From: Ceratopteris richardii
Lineage: Eukaryota > Streptophyta > Polypodiopsida > Polypodiales > Pteridaceae
Assembly: GCA_020310875.1 (NCBI GenBank)
Contig: CM035423.1
Coordinates: 134,873,696 to 134,937,695 of the forward strand
Reading direction: 5' to 3'
Length of the DNA stretch: 64,000 nt
In this document: positions 44,807-55,690 of the stretch, piece by piece
Position numbering within the stretch: position 1 is the stretch's first letter
Layout of the letters: every line of letters starts with the position of its first letter
The notes under the pieces: generated by a model
The model's input: only the letters and a program-made list of their open reading frames with translations
What the model was told of the DNA's origin: nothing
Databases searched by the model: none
Position numbers and translations under genes: made by a program

Positions 44807-47206
44807 TCATCGGGTACTCCTATGGGTGGTTCTCCATGGGTCATTCTTGATAAGTGATCTGCTCTTATGTGGGTATTTCCTTTCTTGACTTACTTCAAAA
44901 TCAAATTCCATTAGTAATAAAAACCATCGTACTAATCTTCCTGTATTGCAAGGTTCATTGACTAAGTACAATAGGGCTTGATGATCAATGAAGAATTTGA
45001 ATTCGTTTGCCAACAGGTAATGTCTGAACTTTTTCACTGCGTACACCATCCCTAGGCCTTCTCTCTCCGTGGTGGTATAATTGCGTTCTGCTTGATTTAA
45101 CTGTCTACTGGCATAGGCTATCGGGTGGTCTACCTTTCCTGTATCTGCAGGTTGAGCTAAGATGCAACCAATGGCAAACTTAGATGCATCCACATGAATG
45201 TGAAATGGCTTATTCCAGTTAGGTACTCGAAGGATTGGTGCTGAACTCAATCGATTCTTTAACTCCTTGAAGGCTTTCTCACATTCCTCGGTCCAATTAA
45301 ATTGAGTCAAGAGTGCATAGAGAGGTCTAGCAATTATGGCATACATATGTATAAATCTTCGGTAGTATCCACAGTGTCCCATAAATGCTTGTACTTCTTT
45401 AGCAGTCTTTGGTCTTGGCAAATCCAGAATTACTTTTATTTTGTCTTCATCAGTTGAAATTCCATTTTTAGAGACAATATGTCCTAATATTTTTCCTTGT
45501 CTAACCATGAAGACACATTTTTCTGGATTGAGGCATACTCGATACTGTCGACATTTGGCAAAGATCTTTTCTAGTTCAGGGATGTGCTCTGATCGTATAG
45601 CTGAATAAGTACATAGATCATCCACGTATACCTCCATACTTTTTCTCAGGAACTCTTTGAATACATGGCACATCAATCTTTGAAAGGTGGCTGGGGCATT
45701 CTTTAGACCAAAAGGCATGACTCTAAAAGCGTATACTCCCCATTCAGTTGTGAAAGCGGTTTTGTGTTGGTCCTCAGGAGCAATGGCTACCTGATTATAC
45801 CCTGAAAAGCCATCCAAAAAACTATAAACTTCCTTCCCTGCCACTCTTTCCAACAGATGATCTGTAATTGGTAATGGGTAGCTATCCCTTATGGTCGCAG
45901 CATTTACTTTCTTCAGATTGATGCACACTCTTAACTTCCCATTCTTTTTTGGTACAACCACCAAAGGTGACACCCATTCCGTGTGCTCAATCTCATATAT
46001 GAATCCAGCATCTAACAATTTATCTATCTCTTCCTTTATCTTTGCTGAGTACACATCATTGTATGTATATGGTCTTTGTTTAGAAGGTTTGGCTTCGGAT
46101 GTCATGGGGATTCTATGGGCACATATAGATGGATCTACTCCTTTCAAGTCCTTATAGGTCCAGGCAAAGACATCTCGATATTCCCTTATGAGGCGTATTA
46201 ACTCTTGTTCTTCCTCCATTGAAACATCCTGTCCTATGAAAGTACATCGTTCTTCTCCTTCCTCTATGGTTACTACTATCTTCTTGGTTTGTTCTTTATT
46301 GTCATATGCTATTCCTGGCTGTGCTTCTCTTTTAGGCATTTGAATAGCAATTTTTCTCTCCTCTACTTCATATTTTTTGAAGTGGGCTGGCACTTCAAAC
46401 TGATCTTGTGGCTTGTTTTCTTCACCTTCTGGCTCTTTATCTAAGTCCAGCTCTTCTTCCTGTGTAGGTTCCTGGTTGTTTTCGTTAGCTGTGACACCTA
46501 TTTTTTTATTTTCATCCTCTGGTTCCATTGGTTCTTGTTCCATCTCAATGCTCTCATAGTCCTCCTTCCATTCTTTCTCTATCACTTCTCCTTCTTCAAC
46601 TTCTTGAAGAACTACTACATATAGACTAACGTCATCAATACATTCATTCATAGTTATCACTTCTTCGTTCACACATACATCGAGGGTCGCTAAAATCTCC
46701 ATCCAACCATGAGGTTCAAACTCTTCATCCAAAAAGACTTGAGGCATGTAAGCTGGATCTTGTACAGACCTAGCCACACCTTGCCTTTGCTGCCATCCCT
46801 TTCTCCTATCCTCTCCCTTTTTGGCAGTTTGACATATCCATAGATGAGTGTCCTCGTTCATCCAAGATTGGTCACTAGAACCTATGCTGTGGATTGACTG
46901 ATCGTCTTCCTCCTTATGAATTTGATTCCATTGTAAGGGGGGAACATCTTGATAAGTATAAGTGTGGAGATTTATTCTCGTGGTGGTTCCTTCATGTTGT
47001 AGGTATACAACATCTTTTCCCCAATCTTGCACAACCTTCAGCTGTCTCATGAAAGGTCTTCCAAGTATCATTTCATAGTTGCTCGCCCTTTCAAATTGAC
47101 ATATTGCTAAGGTGTGTTCAAATTCAACTCCACATGTGGTGAAAACTACTCGTTCCAATAATCCCAAGGGTCTTTCTGTGTGTCCGTCTGCCATTTGTAT
47201 CTTCAT
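44807..47206 (-). pseudogene. gypsy E: protease 1 C-terminal part, reverse transcriptase and RNase H
   Basis: About 800 codons of readable minus strand. It starts in the protease flap and C-terminal region (MADGHTERPLGLLERV, MILGRPFMRQLKVVQDWG), then a long acidic linker. RT follows: WVSPLVVVPKKNGKLRVCINLK, FLDGFSGYNQVAIAPEDQ, RVMPFGLKNAPATFQRLM and EVYVDDL. RNase H follows: HIHVDASKFAIGCILAQP, NYTTTEREGLGMVYAVKKFR and FFIDHQALLYL. I see no second (archaeal-type) RNase H between this domain and integrase, which differs from the Tat lineage as I know it. Confidence 0.85.
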
Positions 47207-47340
47207 ACGCGTTGGTCTTAAAGCTGGTTTTTCCCATTTCTCCTAGATTTCTCTAGTAGCAATGCCTACACCAGCTCCAGAATCTAAGATGGCTTTGGTT
47301 GTATAACCCCTATAAGTAATTGGAAGGCAAGTGTTTCCTT
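47030..47340 (-). other. gypsy E: first retropepsin domain (DSGA)
   Basis: Minus strand: TYRGYTTKAILDSGAGVGIAT near 47260-47330, continuing into the MADGHTERPLG flap region and MILGRPF. This is the usual gypsy protease between gag and RT; F has the same sequence order. Confidence 0.8.
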
Positions 47341-48416
47341 CATCTCCCTCACTAAAATCTCCTACCTTATCCACTTGGATCTTTACTGTGTTTACTTCAT
47401 CAGCTATCTTTTTTTCTTCCGTCTTTTCCAATTGACTGATTAGTTTCTCCTTCAAATGTGGTTTAACCTTCAACAGTTCTTCCAATGTTAGAGTGCAAGG
47501 GATTTTTACCTTTCTAAGGTGTTGTATAATATCCGATGTTTGGACTGATGGGTTTGGTTCTTTTTTCCTTATTGAGGGAATGCAATACAACTCTGAATTA
47601 GGTTCATACTCTCCTGTGTAATTTGGCAAAGCCTTTACTCCGTCATCTGCTTTGTCACTTGGATCCATTGGTAAAATTTCTTCTGAATTTAATTCAGGTA
47701 TTGAGCCCTCTACTTCCTCTTCCGCTTCTATTTCTTCAAAGGGTGGCTCTATTCCTTCCACTTTCTTCCATCTGTCTTCTTGGACTCTAGCCCACAAATC
47801 TTTAGGCCATTCCCCTTCCACTTCGGGAACAATGGATCCTTCCCTTTTATCCTCACAATAATTGCCATTTTGTGTCTTACTTGCTTCTGGTTTTTTGTGA
47901 TCATGAGTGATGACGCACTCTTGGAATTCTCTTTTGGAAATTCGGGTATTGGGTAATGGAAACGCAGGTTTTTCTAAGGTCTATTGAGCAACTTCTATTA
48001 ATTTTTTGCAGATCTCCAACCTCTCTTTCTCTAGGTCACCTCTAAGATATTCTCTTTCATGTTGTTCTATGGTAGGTCCTGCTCTTATTCGTGTCTTGTA
48101 TGCCTGAATCCACATGGCTAATTCTTCAGGCATAGGATCTGCTAAAACCGATCCTATCTCATCCTTTTTATGCTTTTCAGTTTTGTTTTCTTCTTCAATT
48201 TTCTGTTCCTCTTTTGGGTTTTGTTCGTTCTTCTCATTTTCCTTCTTCTGCAGTAACTTCTTTTCTTTTATCCTATCTCTACGGTTCTTCCATCTTTGGG
48301 TTCTTTTACTTACAACACTTTTCTCAGGTTCTTCCGAGTCTTCAACTCTCTGTGGTATGGGTGTATTCATCTCTAGGTCACTTTGATTGTTTCTTTCAAG
48401 TTTTTCTGGGATCTCT

Positions 48417-50806
48417 CTAACTTTGGCTCTTGTTATCGCCTTCAGTGGTACAATGTATTGACTCGATTACTTCTATCACATTGATTTGCATGTTGGATGT
48501 AACCTTGTTGGGGTTCTTGGGGCAATCTCTGAAAAGGTGTTCCTTACGACAATCACTACAGTAGCCTTCCCAGACTCGTTGTGGTGGTGGTGGGTTTGGC
48601 AATGTGCATTCTCTGATATAGTGATCACTTCCACATCTGTAGCATGGTCCTCTGGGCACAGGCGGTCTGTTCATGGTTCGGGGTGGTATGGTTGCTCTAG
48701 GGGTTGTGTACATTAATGACACATAGTCTTGCTCATATCTGTATGAACTATTTGGTACTTCCATGCCATAGGCATATGGTTCGTACAGTTGTCCATATTC
48801 TATCATAGAGCTTTCATAATTGGGATATGCTCCTTGACTATGGTCGTAGGATGAGTCATATGGTTCATTACTAGCCAATGGTGTGGCTGGGACTATCGCT
48901 CTCTCTAGGTTTTCTTCAGGTTGAGCAATCTTGACTAAGACAACGTTCTGAGGATGGGGCGGTTGTTGTCCTAGTACTGGTTGTGGTTGGGTGTATCCTT
49001 GATAAGCATATGGTCGTGGCACTGGTGCCTGCTGCTGATAAGTAGGGTACCTCCATGCTTCACCTCCTTGCTCTCTCTGGGGGTATCCATAAGGTCTCAT
49101 ATATGGCTGGGCTGGTCTCGATTGCCTATTGTAAGGGCAATTTTCTGTATTGTGATTTGTATATTTTTGTTCTATACTGCAATATTGTAGAGGTCCTGGG
49201 ACAGTGGGTCTATTATAAGCATAAGCAGGTGGTGGGACTACTCCCCTAGTACACAAGTGAGAGGGATGATCACCTCCGCACTGCATACATCTTCTAAGCA
49301 TGGCCACTCTTAGAGGGTTACTGGGGTAGTTCCTCTGTCCTTGAACGTTCAGCTTCTTTGCTACCAAATTGGCTATTTCTTCTACATTGTTTTTAGGGTT
49401 TGATGTGCTGCTGACCGAATCTTCACTATTCAAGCTACCTTGAGGTATTTTCAGGTCTTCTATTAGGTTGTCTTCTAGGTCTATACATTCCTTCATGCAT
49501 TCTTGCAAGGTTTGAACTCTCTTCACATACACCAAAGATCTTAATGATCCGTTCAATAATCCTTCCAAAAATAATGACACCATTTTATTTTGGGTAGGTC
49601 TTTCTTCCACTGGGCATCTATCCACATACTGCTTGAATCTTCTTGCTGCCAATCTTACTGATTTTGTAGGGGCTTGCTTAAAGCTATGGATCAATGATGA
49701 AGAGTTGTTTTTAATTCCTGACTTAGTGAATTCCTCAATCATTTCTTGATAGACTTGTTCCATGTTTTGAAAATTATTAGGGTCGAACGACTTGAACCAT
49801 GCTAATGCAGTGTCTGACAAAGTAAGACCAAAAGACTCATATTGGATAAAGAAATCTTCTACTTGTTCAGCTCTGATTACTTGTTTGAATTCGGCTATAT
49901 GATTGTAAGGTTCACTAGAGCCATCGTAGTGGTTTCTCATGCATTTGGCAACTTGAATTGGCCTTAATCTTCTTCCTGCTTCAGGTGGTCTAGGCATTAC
50001 TGGGAAAATTGGTCTTCCTATGGGTATGCCTGGTCCTCTTACTACAGGTGGTCTGATTGGGGCAGGAATTCCATGTCTTGGGTCAACAGGTGGTTGAGGT
50101 CGGTAATTCGGGTTATTTGCAGGCATTGTAAACTACACATGTGGTCTGACTGGGATTTGTGTTTGTTGTGTTTGCCCCGATTGCTGATATGAGTCATTCT
50201 GAGACGTTACAAGTGGGTTTCGTGAAGTAGTGGCTTGGTCCCTAGGGGGAAACACTGGAATACTCTGATATTTCAACTCAGCTCTTTCCAATTCCGTTAA
50301 GGGCCAATATCTTCTCTGATTCTTGTCCAAATATGTGATGATGGTGGGGAAATCAGGATCTTGTAACTCATAGATGGTGACAGGATTAGGGGCAGCTTCC
50401 CATATTGAAGAATGTGCTCTAAGAAGAGGCTCCATTCCATTGATCAAGTATACATCCATTAGGGAGTCATGTTGGGGAATCAAGTCTCCTCTCCAGACTC
50501 TAGCAACAGTAGATCTCCCTCTAGGAGTAGTTACTTGCTCTTCATTCCCTTCTCCATTTAGGTTTGAAGCATTGTTTTCTTCACCATGTTCATTAATGTT
50601 TTCAGGGTGTTCCGTGACAACGTACTGGATATCTCTTTTGTCCATGTAAAGTCCTCCTACATACTTGACTGCTGGCCTAGGCACTATGTAAGCCTCTGAA
50701 GCCTTCTTTAACCTAGCCACTGATCTGTTTAGACCATCCAAATAAATAGGGATCTCATTTAGGTTGGTGTTGGCAGTATACGGGAAGAAGCAAATACGGG
50801 CATACA
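48417..50806 (-). pseudogene. gypsy E: gag region
   Basis: Minus strand, cut at its N-terminal side by F. It contains the gypsy gag core (IQVAKCMRNHYDGSSEPYN, FIQYESFGLTLSDTALAWFK, SGIKNNSSSLIHSFKQAP) and three zinc knuckles: CMQCGGDHPSHLC near 49250-49290, CYRCGSDHYIREC near 48610-48650 and CSDCRKEHLFRDC at 48522-48561. Each has the C-x2-C-x3-H-x4-C spacing. Proline- and tyrosine-rich sequence separates them. It is homologous along its length to F gag. Confidence 0.85.
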
Positions 50807-51087
50807 TGCAGATCTAGCACTAAGGCAACCCTTTATTTTTTTTTCAAACCCCTACACTATTTAAAAGTGATTCTTATCACTAAAAACCCTTGTAAATATC
50901 ATTTCACCTTTTTGTAGCTCCATTTTGTACAAGCCGAGGAGTCCTCGAGCTTGGGGAGCCTTAGAAGTAGTTGCCTGCCAATTTTCATATTTTTTAGATC
51001 TTGTTTGAGCCCTCAAATAAGCCCTGGAACCTAATTTTTAACTAGGACGGACACTAGGTCTGGACAGGGCCAAAGCTAGTCAAAAAC

Positions 51088-51097
51088 TATAAATAGA
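51088..51097 (+). promoter_or_regulatory. TATA box of the F LTR
   Basis: CTATAAATAG, a consensus plant TATA box 250 bp before the LTR end. The same motif sits in the same place in the M' and M LTRs. Confidence 0.65.
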
Positions 51098-51198
51098 GCT
51101 AGAGAGCTCATTTTTAGGGGAGCTTCTTGTAGTTTTGAGCTTGTATGCGAACTTGGTTGCAATAGAAGTGATTCCATTGTCTTACTCTCTTTGTTCTT

Positions 51199-51240
51199 GC
51201 CGTGTGTGCGCGTGTGTGTGTATGTGTGTGCATGTTAGTG
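51199..51240 (+). repeat. TG/CG alternating tract in the F LTR
   Basis: GTGTGTGCGCGTGTGTGTG and similar, about 100 bases downstream of the TATA box. It is conserved as a TG-rich tract in M' and M. Confidence 0.8.
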
Positions 51241-51355
51241 TGCTTCTCACTCACACATTTGTGCCTTCACTTGCTCAAGGTCTTCATACCATCCTCATGT
51301 CTTCCCGGATTGACATTAAAGGAGGTGCTACTCATCACTGAGCTACACCAAATTT

Positions 51356-51373
51356 TGGCGCCGTTGCCGGGGA
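51356..51373 (+). promoter_or_regulatory. primer-binding site of gypsy F
   Basis: TGGCGCCGTTGCCGGGGA, the site characteristic of plant OTA-type gypsy elements (I recall it as complementary to tRNA-Asp). Confidence 0.85.
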
Positions 51374-51430
51374 TTCGAGCTTTGAGGACGAGCGTGTGAT
51401 GGTAAGATGTAGCGAGGACGCGTTGGAATG

Positions 51431-51613
51431 GTAAGTAGTAGGTAAATTTCTGGTTTTCTTCTCCATCTCCATCTCCACCTCCATCTCCACCTCCACCTCC
51501 TTCTCCACTACATATTCCCTCTTCCTTGTCATTCTCCTCATTTGTTGTGTGCGAGTTTGAGAGAGAGCGAGCGCGTGCATTTGTGTTGTGTGTTTTTTGC
51601 ATGTTTCTTGCAG
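51431..51613 (+). other. candidate intron in the F leader
   Basis: A consensus donor AATG-GTAAGT at 51431 and an acceptor TTTCTTGCAG-GT ending at 51613 bracket 183 bases of largely C/T-rich sequence, including (TCCATC/TCCACC)n at about 51465-51512. An alternative donor G-GTAAGA lies at 51402. Splicing is known for some plant gypsy elements, such as Ogre; its use here is inference. Confidence 0.4.
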
Positions 51614-51805
51614 GTACCAGCTCCATCACCATCTCTAGCAAGCTCAGCAGGTACAGAATCTTTCTGCACAGGCCTCGAGGTGTCGAGCTTGAGCTATCGC
51701 GACACTTCGAAAACTTCGACTAATCACGTTTCTGAGTGCACCACGACACTGCGCAGGCCGAGAGCACCTAGGATCACAAGACAGAACCACAAAATTCACC
51801 ATAGC

Positions 51806-52192
51806 TCGACCTATCCCGACACCTCGAGGTATCGCCACACTCACGACTTATCGCGACACCTCGGAGTATCACGACACACCGACCCCGACCTATCGCGACA
51901 CTCCCAAGTGTCGCGACACTTCCACCTATCGCGACACCTCGACTTATCGCGACACCTCGACCCCACCTATCGCGACACCTCGACCCCGACCTATCGCGAC
52001 ACTCCCAAGTGTCGCGACACTTCCACCTATCATGACACCTCGACTTATCGCGACACACCGACCCCGACCTATCGTGACACCTCGGAGTATCGCGACACTC
52101 CCAAGTATCGCGACACCCCGACCTATCGCGACACCTTGACCTATCGCGACACTTCCACCTATCGCGACACCTCGATCCGACCTATCGCGATA
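51806..52192 (+). repeat. GC-rich minisatellite in the F leader (TATCGCGACACCTCGAC-type unit)
   Basis: Roughly 20 imperfect tandem copies of a unit of about 17-24 bases built on TATCGCGACAC followed by CTCGAC, TTCCACC or CTCGACCCCGACC. Higher-order repetition is visible: segments with CTCCCAAGTGTCGCGACAC occur more than once. The unit contains TCGCGA and is much more GC-rich than its surroundings. Frames run through it on both strands simply because the unit lacks stops. Confidence 0.9.
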
Positions 52193-53050
52193 CATGGGCT
52201 TAACGCATGAAAATTTAGAGTAAATTAATTGACTGAATTGAGGTATCTTTGGGCTTAATTTTGGACACATTGGGGTAACATTAGAGCCTTAGGAGTGAGC
52301 AAAAGACCTAGAAACCAGGGAGGGATCTCCTGAACCCTGAGAGCCTGTTTTGACCCCTAAGTGCCTGAATGGTCATAACTTCGCCATACGAACTCCGATT
52401 GAGGAGATTTTGGTCTCGTTGGAAAGCTTGTTGAGAAATTTTAGAATATGTATTTTTAAGTTGGCCTTTAGGTGGAATTAAGTGGTCATAAGGATTTGGG
52501 GGTACAGTGAGTTACTCCAGGGGGGCCTGTAAATGTTGATGTGTGTCTTTCAATCCCTTGTGGTAATAGAGCTATATTGACTTGTGAACTTTTGCAAGAA
52601 CATTGTGTGCAAGCAAGGCATTCCAAGGGAAGCTAGCAAGGGTGAGTACCAAGTTTGGGAGAAGGCTTCCTGGGCTTGTGCAGCAGTCTGAGCAACCAGA
52701 GAATTGAGGTTGGAAGTTCTCTCAACCCTCCTTTGTCAATTCCTAGCCTAGGCTAAGCACGACTTAGGTGTGGTGGTTAATTAGGGCTACGATAGGCATG
52801 ATTCAAGTCCAAGAGAATTAATCAACTAAGTGCAAGCATTAAGTAGGGCTTAAGTGCGAAAACCCTAAGGGACTAAAGTAAACTTGAATCGATCACTTGT
52901 CAAGTGCGAAATTCATTTAAGTACCCTTGACTACGTGATATCATACAAGATCATAAACAAAATAATCAACTGAAAAGAACAAAGTGATTGGTGTTAAATA
53001 ACCTGCAACGAGAGTGTACTTGGGATCAAGGGGGTAGAGAAACCAGGCAT
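52193..53050 (+). other. remainder of the F leader, non-coding
   Basis: No gene seen. It includes a sequence type common in plant LTR elements (TCATAACTTCGCCATACG, then ACTCCGATTGAGGAG). It lies between the minisatellite and gag. Confidence 0.5.
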
Positions 53051-55690
53051 ATGAACCTTAGGTCAGGTAGACACTTAGGCAGAGACAGACAAAGCCTCAG
53101 ATCTTCTGAAGCTAGTGTCAATCACATTGCTAGGTCTTGGGCCCAGCAGTTTAGTGATTACCCATACACCCCACGATCAGAAACAAGTGATTCCGAAATG
53201 TCCTATCACATGGAGAGACCAGTAGGTAGTTCAGGGGTGGCTTATCTAGAAAAGCCAGAAGGACATTACAAGACTCAATTGGAATACATCAGGACTAATC
53301 GTCTAGGTGCTCGCATCTACGAAGATGGCCTGAGAAGATCTGTGGTCCAGATTAAGAACCCCGATCAACCCCATGGACTAGAACACCCGGTAGTTAAGTT
53401 CGAGAATGGAGCATACCTAGATAAAGAGGGGACTATATATGTAGTCACCACTCTTCCTGATAGAACAGATGAGTTTGGAAATGTGATTGCGGAGACCGAC
53501 ATGGGTGATATAGAGCAAGGGAATGTAGAGAGAGAGCCAAGAACCCCCCGTGGTAAATCTGTCTTGACCAGAATCATGACTCCAGAATGGATTCCATAGG
53601 ATAATAAAAGCATAGATTTGCTTTTAAACCGAGAAATTGATGAGGCCTTTTGGAGGTATAAACCTGCCCAGCCTCAGGAGGTAAGTGCTCTCACAACCTA
53701 TGAGTTTAAAGACCCTGATAGCCAAGGCAAAGTAACCTACCTAGACAATACATCAGAGAGAATCTTCATGGTCACCGAGCATGGCAGACATGCCTACACA
53801 TGGAAGGGTGAATTTGTTTTTCCCCAACCTCGGTCTAATGTGTCATATAGTCACCAAGGAGCTGGGACCTCCCAAGCTCATGGAGCTCAAAGAGATAGAA
53901 GTAGAGACAAACCTGAGGTAAGTTTTGCCAACTCCCTGGGAAGAGAAAGAACGGGAACGGAAAGAAATAGAGTGGAACCTGAGGGACATAGAACCCCATG
54001 GAATCAAAGGAATGTTGACGATTTCCCTTTTCCAAGACCGAGAGAACACACTAGAACCCTAAGACCAACTCAACTGGTAAAGTCCATGAAGAATTACTTC
54101 GATGGCACTGGAGACCCTTATGACCATGTGGCAGAATTTAGGCAAGTCTTGAAAGCGGAACATGTAGAGGACCTATTCACACAATATAATGCTTTTGGTC
54201 TAACCCTTAGGAACACTGCCCTTACCTGGTTTCAACCACTGAACGAGAGGCATTTCAGAAACATAGACCAGTTGTTAGAGGCATTTATCATTGAGTTTTC
54301 TAAGAGTGGAATCAGGCACAACACTTCCTCACTAATTCATAGCTTCAAGCAAACACCTCAAGAGACAGTCAGACTAGCTGGAAGACGGTTTAGGCAATAC
54401 CTAGAGAGATGCCCGATGCCAGAGTTACCCACACCAGCCAAGCAAGTGGCCTTGTTCTTAGATGGATTGTTGAGCACCAAGCTCAGGTCATATATGTATC
54501 TGAAGGACCCCAAAACGATAGAAGAGTGCATGCGCATGTGCATAGACATTGAGGACAATCTAGGTGAGGAATTAGAACTATCAAAAATCTATAAGGATTC
54601 TGATAGCTCTAGTAGCCTCACATCTGGTCAATCCACATCCATTGAGGAACTTGCAGAGAAGGTAGCTCAAAAACTAGGTGTCTCTAGCAAACAAATTCCG
54701 AGATTTGCCCCAGTTAAGCGGTGCTACACTTGTGGAGGTGACCATATGGAAAATGTATGTCCCATTATGGCCCAACCCCTGGTGAATCCTAGTAGCTAGT
54801 ATTGCACCATAGAGCGAAGGTACACCAACCACACTGCGCAAGACTGCCCATATAACAAACAAACTGTTAGGAAAAATTACCCTCAGCCATATCCACAACA
54901 GGGTAGATACCAGAATCAGTACCCACCACAACAATACAACAGACCACAGCAAACTTATCAGCCACCTTATCAAGGGCAGCAGAGACCTCAACCAGTCCTA
55001 GTGCAACAACCCCCTGCTCCAACCAATGTGATCCCAGTGAAATATGCATCTGCTGAAGAAAATCCGAACAGAGCCATAGTCCCAGTCACCCCATTGCTAT
55101 CAGACAGTGATCCAAGTGACCATAGTTTTGACTCCACACATATTGATAGCCCACAAGCTTACTACATGCAGTCACCCGAGCATAACGAGTCATACTATTA
55201 TGAGGACCCAAGTGAAAATAGTGGGGAGCCTGAGTATGCTAATGTCATGTACACAAACCCCAACTCTAGACCTCAACCTAGGCAGGTACGACCCCCATTT
55301 CCTAGAGGACCATGCTTCAGATGTCAGGGAGATCACCTTATACGTGATTGTCCACTGCCTGCCCCTACAGAACCCCAACCAGTGACAATTCAGGGTTTCT
55401 GTCAAGACTACGAAAAAGAGCATCTCCTACGAGATTGCCCAAAGAACCCTAATAACATGCCTAAAATCACTCCTATCAATGTCGTTGGGTTAGTAGTAGA
55501 CTCCACAGGGAGTGTGACTTCCACTGCACCTGTGCAAGTGATCACAAGAGCCCAAGCACTACAGCAAAACCAAGGTGTTGGTCAGGAAAAGATCCCCGAG
55601 GTGAGTGAAACAGAGAGCATAACCAAAAAGAGGACTAGAGCATGGAAGGATAGTCGTGAAAGAATGAAAAGGCAATGGGAAAAAAAGTGA
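53051..55690 (+). pseudogene. gypsy F: gag region
   Basis: I place the start at the ATG at 53051 (MNLRSGRHLGR), since the LRSG motif is common at gag starts of plant gypsy elements. The core lies at about 54058-54560 (QLVKSMKNYFDGTGDPYDH, YNAFGLTLRNTALTWFQPL, SGIRHNTSSLIHSFKQTP). Zinc-knuckle motifs are CYTCGGDHMENVC (54723-54762), CFRCQGDHLIRDC (55313-55352) and a third CQDY-EKEHLLRDC (about 55403-55441). A Q/Y/P-rich stretch separates the first two. The end overlaps or abuts the pol frame. A few interruptions. Confidence 0.85.

Larger units (their letters stand above)
36524..50806 (-). mobile_element. Ty3/gypsy (OTA-type) element E with accessory ORF
   Basis: A 14.3-kb minus-strand gypsy element inserted in copia D and itself cut in gag by gypsy F. 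Parts from 5' to 3' (right to left) are gag (48417-50806), protease 1 (46990-47340), RT (45350-46080), RNase H (44850-45240), two HHCC modules (44085-44620), integrase core (43500-44050), protease-like 2 (42660-42990), W-P-K linker (41847-42290), accessory ORF (37827-41420), polypurine tract and 3' LTR. The 5' LTR must lie beyond F. The left flank ATCTG (36519-36523) is one half of the expected target duplication. Gag-pol has roughly eight interruptions; the accessory ORF is a single open frame. Confidence 0.9.
50807..51347 (+). repeat. 5' LTR of gypsy F
   Basis: Starts TGCAGATCTAGC where homology of E's gag to F's gag stops, and ends GAGCTACA, nine bases before the PBS. About 541 bp. The left flank is ATACA (50802-50806). 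LTR remnants M' and M share the end, the TATA region and the TG tract. Confidence 0.75.

Noticed and set aside
49020-49250. short plus-strand frames opposite E gag
   Set aside because: They are antisense shadows of the proline/tyrosine-rich gag region.
51806-52192. CRISPR-like array
   Set aside because: Repeats are contiguous, degenerate and variable in length without unique spacers, and this is plant DNA.
51542-52210. 222-codon plus-strand open frame with R-D-T-S-x-Y repeats, and overlapping minus-strand frames
   Set aside because: It is the translation of the TCGCGACAC minisatellite. Frames are open on both strands because the unit lacks stops, and the region lies in the non-coding leader of gypsy F.
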